DNA of 11,320 nucleotides from Pseudomonadota bacterium (GTDB lineage Bacteria; Pseudomonadota; Gammaproteobacteria; Enterobacterales; Enterobacteriaceae). Of the stretch, positions 6,059 to 11,320 are shown in pieces. How positions within the stretch are numbered: position 1 is the stretch's first letter; each line of letters begins with the position of its first letter. The stretch lies in NCBI GenBank assembly GCA_023425455.1, contig JAFACP010000021.1, forward strand, positions 1 through 11,320, given 5' to 3'. Under the pieces are notes generated by a model. The model did no database searches, had not been told where the DNA came from, and worked only from the letters and a program-made list of their open reading frames with translations. A program made the position numbers and the translations under genes.

Positions 6059-7744
6059 ATGTACGAGTTTAACCTGGTGTTGTTACTGCTTCAGCAGATG
6101 TGTGTCTTTCTTGTCATCGCCTGGCTGATGAGTAAAACGCGCCTGTTTATTCCGCTGATGCAGGTGACCGTTCGCCTGCCGCACAAGCTGCTCTGCTACG
6201 TCACCTTCTCTATTTTCTGCATTATGGGCACCTACTTTGGTCTCCATATTGAAGACTCGATTGCCAATACCCGCGCCATCGGCGCGGTGATGGGCGGCCT
6301 GCTCGGCGGCCCGGTCGTCGGCGGGCTGGTCGGCCTCACCGGCGGTCTGCACCGCTACTCGATGGGCGGAATGACGGCGCTGAGCTGTATGATCTCGACT
6401 ATCGTCGAAGGGCTGCTCGGCGGCCTGGTTCACAGCTATATGATCAGGCGCGGCCGCCCGGATAAGGTCTTCAGTCCGCTTACCGCCGGGGCAATCACCT
6501 TTGTGGCGGAGATGGCGCAGATGGCGATCATCCTGCTGATTGCCCGGCCATTTGACGATGCGCTGCACCTGGTAAGCAGTATCGCCGCGCCGATGATGGT
6601 GACCAATACCGTCGGCGCGGCGCTGTTTATGCGTATTCTGCTCGACAAGCGCGCCATGTTTGAGAAGTACACCTCCGCCTTTTCCGCCACCGCGCTGAAG
6701 GTTGCCGCGTCGACGGAGGGGATCCTGCGCCAGGGGTTTAACGAAGAGAACAGCATGAAGGTGGCGCAGGTGCTGTATAAGGAGCTGGATATTGGCGCGG
6801 TGGCGATAACCGATCGTGAACGGCTGCTGGCGTTTACCGGCACCGGAGACGATCACCACTTGCCGGGGAAGCCCATCTCCTCGGCCTATACGCTGCGCGC
6901 CATTGAAACCGGAGAAGTGGTCTACGCCGACGGCAATGAAGTGCCGTACCGCTGCTCGCTGCATCCGCAGTGCAAACTTGGCTCAACGCTGGTTATCCCT
7001 CTGCGCGGTGAAAATCAGCGGGTGATGGGAACCATTAAACTCTACGAAGCCAGGAACCGCCTGTTCAGCTCCATCAACCGCACGCTGGGGGAGGGGATCG
7101 CACAGCTGCTGTCGGCGCAAATCCTGGCCGGGCAATATGAACGGCAAAAAGCGCTGTTAACCCAGTCGGAGATCAAGCTGCTGCATGCCCAGGTGAACCC
7201 GCATTTTCTGTTTAATGCCCTGAATACGCTCAAGGCGGTGATCCGCCGTGACAGCGATCAGGCCGCCCAGCTGGTGCAGTTTTTGTCGACGTTTTTCCGC
7301 AAGAACCTCAAGCGACCGTCGGAGATTGTCACCCTCGCCGATGAGATTGAGCACGTGAACGCCTACCTGCAAATTGAGAAAGCGCGTTTTCAGTCGCGTC
7401 TGCAGGTGTCGCTGTCGGTGCCCGACGAGCTGGCTTATCAACATCTTCCGGCTTTCACCCTGCAGCCGATTGTGGAGAATGCCATTAAGCACGGCACCTC
7501 TCAGCTGCTGGGGATCGGCGAGATCACCATCTCCGCCAGCCGCTTCAACCACCATCTTGTGCTCGACATCGAGGATAACGCCGGGCTGTACGCCCATGGC
7601 GCCTCTGGTGGTCTGGGCATGGGGCTGGTGGACAAACGCCTGCGCGCCCATTTTGGCGATGACTGTGGCATCAGCGTCGCCTGCGAGCCGGACCGCTTTA
7701 CCCGCATTACTTTACGACTGCCGCTGGAGGAAAACGCATGCTGA
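6059..7744 (+). CDS. btsS: BtsS (YehU), LytS-type pyruvate sensor histidine kinase
   Basis: This 561-residue inner-membrane kinase has the same length as E. coli BtsS, the high-affinity sensor of extracellular pyruvate. The N-terminal ~200 residues form a 5TMR-LYT multi-pass membrane domain. Residues R72, R99, C110 and S113, reported as important for pyruvate binding in E. coli, are all present. A GAF domain follows at about 230-350. The His_kinase domain has the phosphoacceptor H382 in [11 protein letters not shown], an N box with N474 in [12 protein letters not shown]506 in DIEDNAGLY and the glycine box GLGMG at 518-522. The start [13 protein letters not shown] at 6059 matches E. coli but has only a weak ribosome binding site; the frame stays open upstream (ATG 6023, GTG 6041). 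btsS overlaps btsR by 7 bp. Confidence 0.95.
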   Translation: MYEFNLVLLLLQQMCVFLVIAWLMSKTRLFIPLMQVTVRLPHKLLCYVTFSIFCIMGTYFGLHIEDSIANTRAIGAVMGGLLGGPVVGGLVGLTGGLHRYSMGGMTALSCMISTIVEGLLGGLVHSYMIRRGRPDKVFSPLTAGAITFVAEMAQMAIILLIARPFDDALHLVSSIAAPMMVTNTVGAALFMRILLDKRAMFEKYTSAFSATALKVAASTEGILRQGFNEENSMKVAQVLYKELDIGAVAITDRERLLAFTGTGDDHHLPGKPISSAYTLRAIETGEVVYADGNEVPYRCSLHPQCKLGSTLVIPLRGENQRVMGTIKLYEARNRLFSSINRTLGEGIAQLLSAQILAGQYERQKALLTQSEIKLLHAQVNPHFLFNALNTLKAVIRRDSDQAAQLVQFLSTFFRKNLKRPSEIVTLADEIEHVNAYLQIEKARFQSRLQVSLSVPDELAYQHLPAFTLQPIVENAIKHGTSQLLGIGEITISASRFNHHLVLDIEDNAGLYAHGASGGLGMGLVDKRLRAHFGDDCGISVACEPDRFTRITLRLPLEENAC

Positions 7745-8457
7745 GAGTGCTGATTGTCGATGATGAGCCGTTGGCACGGGAGAACCTGCGCGTTCTGCTT
7801 CAGGAGCAGGGTGATATCGAGATCCTCGGTGAATGCGCCAATGCTATTGAAGCGATCGGCGCGGTGCACAAGCTGCGCCCGGATGTGCTGTTCCTCGATA
7901 TTCAGATGCCGCGTATCAGCGGCCTGGAGATGGTCGGCATGCTCGACCCGGAACATCGGCCCTATATCGTGTTTCTTACCGCGTTTGACGAGTACGCGGT
8001 AAAAGCGTTTGAAGAGCATGCCTTTGATTATCTGCTCAAACCCATTGAGGAGAAGCGTCTGGAAAAGACCCTGATCCGTTTACGCCAGGAGCGCACGGTG
8101 CAGGATGTGACGCTGCTGCCGGAGCACCAGCAGCCGCTGAAGTTTATTCCCTGCAGCGGCCACAGCCGGATCTATCTGCTGCAGATGGACGACGTAGCGT
8201 TTGTCAGTAGCCGCCTGAGCGGGGTGTTTGTTACCAGCGCGCAAGGCAATGAAGGGTTTACCGAGCTGACGCTGCGCACGCTTGAGAGCCGTACGCCGCT
8301 GGTGCGTTGCCACCGCCAGTACCTGGTGAACATGGCGCACCTGAAAGAGATCCGCCTGGAAGATAACGGTCAGGCGGAGCTGGTGCTGCGTGCCGGACAA
8401 ACGGTGCCGGTGAGTCGACGCTATCTGAAGAGTTTGAAAGAGGCGATTGGGCTGTAA
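7738..8457 (+). CDS. btsR: BtsR (YehT), LytTR-family response regulator
   Basis: This 239-residue cytoplasmic regulator, the same length as in E. coli, is the partner of BtsS. In E. coli it switches on the pyruvate/H+ symporter gene btsT (yjiY), which is not in this window. The receiver domain (about 1-120) keeps the acidic pair D8/D9, the phosphoacceptor D54 in [11 protein letters not shown]81 and K101. The LytTR DNA-binding domain follows at about 137-239, with [35 protein letters not shown] and [21 protein letters not shown] at 7726-7730 precedes the ATG, which lies inside the last codons of btsS, so the pair is probably translationally coupled. Confidence 0.96.
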   Translation: MLRVLIVDDEPLARENLRVLLQEQGDIEILGECANAIEAIGAVHKLRPDVLFLDIQMPRISGLEMVGMLDPEHRPYIVFLTAFDEYAVKAFEEHAFDYLLKPIEEKRLEKTLIRLRQERTVQDVTLLPEHQQPLKFIPCSGHSRIYLLQMDDVAFVSSRLSGVFVTSAQGNEGFTELTLRTLESRTPLVRCHRQYLVNMAHLKEIRLEDNGQAELVLRAGQTVPVSRRYLKSLKEAIGL

Positions 8458-8461
8458 AGCT

Positions 8462-8472
8462 GCTACACTGCG
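8462..8472 (+). promoter_or_regulatory. Weak candidate sigma-S -10 element of yehS
   Basis: GCTACACT (8462-8469) matches the core KCTAYRCT of the sigma-S extended -10, though the following TAA is missing. It lies just after the btsR stop codon and about 36 bp before the yehS ATG. No -35 stands at normal spacing. If real, it would let yehS be transcribed apart from btsSR. Confidence 0.3.
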
Positions 8473-8504
8473 CGCCATTGCATCATCGACGACGAAAGGC
8501 ACTC

Positions 8505-8975
8505 ATGCTCAGTAATGATATTCTCCGTAGCCTGCGCTACACCCTGAAGGTAAACAATAACGACATGGTGCGCATTCTTGCGCTTTCCGATATGGAATCC
8601 ACCTCCGCGGGTTTCGACAGCTGGATGACCAAAGAAGATGAAGAGGGGTTTGTTCGCTGCCCGGATATCATTTTGTCTGGTTTTCTTAACGGACTTATCT
8701 ACGACAAACGTGGAAAAGATGACTCCGCGCCGGAGCTGGCGCTTGAGCGCCGGGTAAATAACAACACGGTGCTGAAAAAGCTGCGTATCGCCTTTTCGCT
8801 GAAAACCGACGATATTCTGGCGATCATGACCGAACAGAAATATCGCGTCTCCATGCCGGAGATCACCGCCATGATGCGCGCGCCGGAGCACAAAAACTAC
8901 CGCGAATGCGGCGATCAGTTCCTGCGTAATTTCCTGCGCGGTCTGACCCAGCGGGTACACGGCGCGAAGCCATAA
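8505..8975 (+). CDS. yehS: YehS, tandem DUF1456 protein of unknown function
   Basis: This 156-residue protein has the same length as E. coli YehS. It consists of two DUF1456 repeats: the first at about 1-70 (MLSNDILRSLRYTLKVNNND, then CPDIILSGFLNGLIYDKRGK) and the second at about 85-152 (NNNTVLKKLRIAFSLKTDDI, then ECGDQFLRNFLRGLTQR). Each has the pattern N-N-x-L-R-x-L-R followed by F-L-x-G-L. No signal peptide or membrane segment is seen, so it is probably cytoplasmic. The start at 8505 is supported by AAAGG at 8495-8499 and by agreement with E. coli; the frame is open to 8478 without a ribosome binding site. It lies 47 bp after btsR with no terminator between, so read-through is likely. The biochemical role is not known. 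Confidence 0.9.
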   Translation: MLSNDILRSLRYTLKVNNNDMVRILALSDMESTSAGFDSWMTKEDEEGFVRCPDIILSGFLNGLIYDKRGKDDSAPELALERRVNNNTVLKKLRIAFSLKTDDILAIMTEQKYRVSMPEITAMMRAPEHKNYRECGDQFLRNFLRGLTQRVHGAKP

Positions 8976-9002
8976 AAAAAGCCGGAGCATGCTCCGGCTT
9001 TT
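8974..9002. terminator. Bidirectional terminator shared by yehS and metG
   Basis: GCCGGAG (8981-8987) and CTCCGGC (8992-8998) form a hairpin with a CATG loop; the 18-base core is a perfect palindrome. It is flanked by seven A on the left (8974-8980) and TTTT on the right (8999-9002). It therefore reads as an intrinsic terminator in both directions, for yehS on the + strand and metG on the - strand. The A run overlaps the yehS stop codon. The T tail is longer in the metG direction. Confidence 0.9.
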
Positions 9003-9006
9003 GGCT

Positions 9007-11040
9007 TTATTTAACCTGCTGACCCGCTTTCGCCCCTTCGTCCGGGCTTAACAGGAAGATATCTTTTCCGCCCGGGCCTGCGGCCATCACCATCCCTTCC
9101 GAGATGCCAAAGCGCATTTTACGCGGCGCCAGGTTGGCGACCATCACCGTCTGACGACCGATCAGCAGCTGCGGATCGGGGTAGGCAGAGCGGATACCGG
9201 AGAAGACGTTGCGTTTCTCGCCGCCGAGATCCAGCGTCAGACGCAGCAGCTTGTCAGAACCTTCCACAAATTCGGCGTTTTCGATCAGCGCCACGCGCAG
9301 GTCAACTTTCGCGAAATCATCGAAGGTGATGGTTTCCTGAATCGGATCGTCAGCCAGTGGGCCGGTAACCGGTGCCGCCGCAGCCTTCACCTCTTCTTTA
9401 GAGGCTTCCACCAGCGCGTCAACCTGCTTCATCTCGATGCGGTTGTACAGCGCTTTGAAGGTGTTGACCTTGTGGTTAAGCAGCGGTTGTTGAATGGCGT
9501 CCCAGCTCAGCTCGGTGTTGAGGAACGCTTCAGCGCGCGCAGCCAGCTGCGGCAGAACTGGCTTCAGCCAGGTCATCAGCACGCGGAACATGTTCAGCCC
9601 CATGGTACAGATGGCCTGCAGGTCGGCGTCGCGGCCTTCCTGTTTCGCCACCACCCACGGCGCTTGTTCGTCAACGTAGCGGTTTGCCACGTCGGCCAGC
9701 GCCATAATTTCACGGATTGCTTTGCCAAATTCACGGCTTTCCCATGCCTCGCCGATCGCGGCAGCGGCATCGGTGAAGGATTGATAAAGCTGCGGATCGG
9801 CCAGCCCATCGGACAGAACGCCGTCAAAACGTTTGGCGATAAAGCCGGCGTTACGTGACGCCAGGTTGACCACCTTGTTAACGATATCGGCGTTTACACG
9901 CTGGACGAAATCTTCCAGGTTCAGGTCGATGTCATCGATGCGTGAGGAGAGCTTCGCGGTGTAGTAGTAGCGCAGGCTGTCGGCATCGAAGTGGTTCAGC
10001 CAGGTGCTGGCTTTAATGAACGTACCGCGAGATTTTGACATCTTCGCGCCATTGACCGTCACATAGCCGTGGACAAACAGGTTGGTCGGCTTGCGGAAGT
10101 TGCTGCCTTCCAGCATGGCCGGCCAGAACAGGCTGTGGAAATAGACGATATCTTTGCCGATGAAGTGATACAGCTCGGCGTCGGACTCTTTTTTCCAGTA
10201 TTCGTCAAAGCTGGTGGTATCCCCGCGCTTGTCACACAGGTTTTTGAACGAACCCATGTAGCCGATTGGCGCATCCAGCCAGACATAGAAATATTTACCC
10301 GGCGCGTCGGGAATTTCGAAACCGAAGTATGGCGCATCGCGGGAGATATCCCACTGCTGCAGGCCTGATTCAAACCACTCCTGCATTTTATTCGCCACCT
10401 GTTCCTGCAGCGCGCCGCTGCGGGTCCACGCCTGCAGCATGGCACTGAAGGAGGGCAGGTCGAAGAAGAAGTGTTCGGAATCGCGCATCACCGGCGTGGC
10501 GCCGGAAACCACGGATTTGGGTTCGATAAGTTCCGTTGGGCTGTAGGTTGCGCCGCACACTTCGCAGTTATCGCCGTACTGATCCGGCGATTTGCATTTC
10601 GGGCAGGTGCCTTTCACGAAACGGTCCGGCAGGAACATGCCTTTTTCCGGATCGTAGAGCTGAGAGATGGTGCGGTTTTTAATAAAACCGTTCTCTTTCA
10701 GGCGGGTATAGATGAGTTCCGACAGCTCACGGTTCTCCTCGCTGTGCGTGGAGTGATAGTTGTCGTAGCTGATGTCAAAGCCAGCAAAATCGGTCTGATG
10801 CTCCTGACTCATGTCGGCAATCATCTGCTCCGGGGAGATCCCCAGCTGTTGTGCTTTCAGCATAATCGGCGTGCCGTGGGCATCGTCCGCGCAGATGAAA
10901 TTAACCTGGTGGCCGCGCATTCGCTGGTAACGGACCCAGACATCAGCCTGGATATGCTCCAGCATGTGGCCGAGGTGGATGGAGCCGTTAGCGTACGGCA
11001 GCGCGCACGTTACCAGAATTTTCTTCGCGACTTGAGTCAT
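9007..11040 (-). CDS. metG: Methionyl-tRNA synthetase MetG
   Basis: This 677-residue enzyme has the same length as E. coli MetG. It is a class I aminoacyl-tRNA synthetase that charges initiator and elongator tRNA-Met with methionine in the cytoplasm. The HIGH motif is HLGH at 22-25 and the KMSKS loop is at 333-337. The connective peptide carries the zinc-binding cysteines C146, C149, C159 and C162. An anticodon-binding alpha-helical domain follows ([20 protein letters not shown]). The C-terminal ~105 residues (from about [20 protein letters not shown]) are the OB-fold tRNA-binding/dimerisation domain, so this is the long, dimeric form. It starts [20 protein letters not shown]; only a weak AAGAAG stands upstream. 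It is divergent from mrp and ends 4 bp from the shared terminator. Confidence 0.98.
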   Translation of the reverse strand: MTQVAKKILVTCALPYANGSIHLGHMLEHIQADVWVRYQRMRGHQVNFICADDAHGTPIMLKAQQLGISPEQMIADMSQEHQTDFAGFDISYDNYHSTHSEENRELSELIYTRLKENGFIKNRTISQLYDPEKGMFLPDRFVKGTCPKCKSPDQYGDNCEVCGATYSPTELIEPKSVVSGATPVMRDSEHFFFDLPSFSAMLQAWTRSGALQEQVANKMQEWFESGLQQWDISRDAPYFGFEIPDAPGKYFYVWLDAPIGYMGSFKNLCDKRGDTTSFDEYWKKESDAELYHFIGKDIVYFHSLFWPAMLEGSNFRKPTNLFVHGYVTVNGAKMSKSRGTFIKASTWLNHFDADSLRYYYTAKLSSRIDDIDLNLEDFVQRVNADIVNKVVNLASRNAGFIAKRFDGVLSDGLADPQLYQSFTDAAAAIGEAWESREFGKAIREIMALADVANRYVDEQAPWVVAKQEGRDADLQAICTMGLNMFRVLMTWLKPVLPQLAARAEAFLNTELSWDAIQQPLLNHKVNTFKALYNRIEMKQVDALVEASKEEVKAAAAPVTGPLADDPIQETITFDDFAKVDLRVALIENAEFVEGSDKLLRLTLDLGGEKRNVFSGIRSAYPDPQLLIGRQTVMVANLAPRKMRFGISEGMVMAAGPGGKDIFLLSPDEGAKAGQQVK

Positions 11041-11078
11041 AGTGGGTCATTACTTCTTGTGTAGTGAAAAGGGCTTTG

Positions 11079-11108
11079 ATAGTACCAAAATGGTCATAAG
11101 CGCGCCAA
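11079..11108 (-). promoter_or_regulatory. Candidate sigma-70 promoter of metG
   Basis: On the minus strand TTGGCG (11108-11103; four of six bases) and TACTAT (11084-11079; four of six) stand 18 bp apart. The predicted start lies about 30 nt upstream of the metG ATG. No MetJ box array (repeats of AGACGTCT) is seen near it. Confidence 0.45.
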
Positions 11109-11130
11109 GAATTAAGGGCATCAAACCATA

Positions 11131-11144
11131 AATGATTAATCATT
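11131..11144. repeat. AATGATTAATCATT palindrome between metG and mrp
   Basis: This is a perfect 14-bp AT-rich palindrome, 62 bp before the mrp ATG and about 90 bp before the metG ATG. Its half-sites AATGAT and ATCATT are those of the Fur box GATAATGATAATCATTATC, but they are separated by two bases instead of one. It lies just upstream of the possible mrp -10 hexamers, a plausible operator position. The regulator is unproven. Confidence 0.45.
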
Positions 11145-11154
11145 ACCGCTGGAG

Positions 11155-11173
11155 TACACTACCTCGCTACAAT
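11155..11173 (+). promoter_or_regulatory. Candidate -10 hexamers for mrp
   Basis: TACACT (11155-11160; four of six bases) and TACAAT (11168-11173; five of six) both resemble sigma-70 -10 boxes and would place transcription starts about 25-40 nt before the mrp ATG. Neither has a good -35 at 16-18 bp, so the exact promoter cannot be chosen by eye. Confidence 0.35.
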
Positions 11174-11205
11174 TGTATTTTTCAGAACAACAAAAAGGAG
11201 TCGGG

Positions 11206-11320
11206 ATGAACGCACAATCCCAGGCCAAATCACCAGAGACCCTGCGCGCGATGGTCGCCGGGACGCTGGCAAATTTCCAGCACCCCACCCTGAAGCATAA
11301 TCTGACGACGCTGAAAGCGT
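11206..11320 (+). CDS. mrp: Mrp/ApbC Fe-S cluster carrier ATPase, N-terminal part (3' end outside window)
   Basis: Thirty-eight codons are visible, starting MNAQSQAKSPETLRAMVAGT and continuing LANFQHPTLKHNLTTLKA, which closely matches the start of E. coli Mrp (ApbC, about 369 residues). Mrp is a cytoplasmic P-loop ATPase of the Nbp35/ApbC family that binds and transfers Fe-S clusters. Only the N-terminal MIP18/DUF59-like domain begins here; the Walker motifs and the CxxC cluster ligands lie beyond the window and cannot be checked. AAGGAG at 11195-11200 is a strong ribosome binding site 5 nt before the ATG. The gene is divergent from metG, as in E. coli. The truncation is the window edge. Confidence 0.93.
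   Translation, partial: MNAQSQAKSPETLRAMVAGTLANFQHPTLKHNLTTLKA

Noticed and set aside
6083..6964. Long open frame (293 codons) on the minus strand inside btsS
   Set aside because: It is an antisense shadow of a GC-rich conserved gene: its composition is rich in His, Gln, Arg and Ala, there is no ribosome binding site, and it has no recognisable motif.
10471..11064. Long + strand open frame (197 codons) antisense to metG
   Set aside because: metG is certain on the other strand, and this translation has no domain or homology that I recognise, so it is a codon-bias shadow.
11131..11144. FNR or CRP site at the mrp palindrome
   Set aside because: FNR needs TTGAT-N4-ATCAA and CRP needs TGTGA-N6-TCACA; here the half-sites are only two bases apart and their sequences do not fit.
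1..11320. Mobile element, CRISPR array, tRNA, toxin-antitoxin or defence system
   Set aside because: Both strands were read; all long conserved frames are core enterobacterial genes in an expected order, with no transposase, integrase, repeat-spacer pattern, cloverleaf or sharp composition change.

Overview
The window is chromosomal core sequence from a member of the Enterobacteriaceae. By eye the GC content is in the high 50s, and every protein is a close full-length relative of a known Escherichia coli protein. The GC level and the many conservative differences from E. coli suggest the Enterobacter/Klebsiella/Kosakonia/Leclercia group, but the genus cannot be fixed from sequence reading alone. 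I see no insertion sequence, prophage, integrase, tRNA, rRNA or CRISPR array.

Layout, left to right: the 3' end of bglX (periplasmic beta-glucosidase, +) with a hairpin after it; a 340-bp gap with a candidate sigma-S promoter; the osmF-yehY-yehX-yehW operon (+), a complete betaine-type ABC importer; yohO (-), a 37-residue membrane peptide whose 3' end overlaps the end of yehW; mlrA (-), the MerR-like activator of the curli/biofilm regulator csgD; a 219-bp divergent control region; btsS-btsR (+), a pyruvate-sensing LytS/LytTR two-component system; yehS (+), a tandem DUF1456 protein; a 31-bp junction holding one terminator shared with metG; metG (-), methionyl-tRNA synthetase; a 165-bp divergent promoter region; and the first 38 codons of mrp/apbC (+), an Fe-S cluster carrier.

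The genes form several independent units. The osmF-yehYXW genes overlap or lie close together and look translationally coupled. They make one transporter: a periplasmic binding protein, two permeases and an ATPase. btsS and btsR overlap by 7 bp, and yehS follows at 47 bp. Sigma-S-like -10 elements lie before osmF and mlrA, in line with the stationary-phase control known for both in E. coli. A weaker one lies before yehS.

I found no undescribed system. The points most worth a second look are the overlapping small gene yohO, a Fur-like palindrome before mrp, the compact yehS-metG junction compared with E. coli K-12, a CBS-like tail on YehX, and several inverted repeats in the mlrA control regions.
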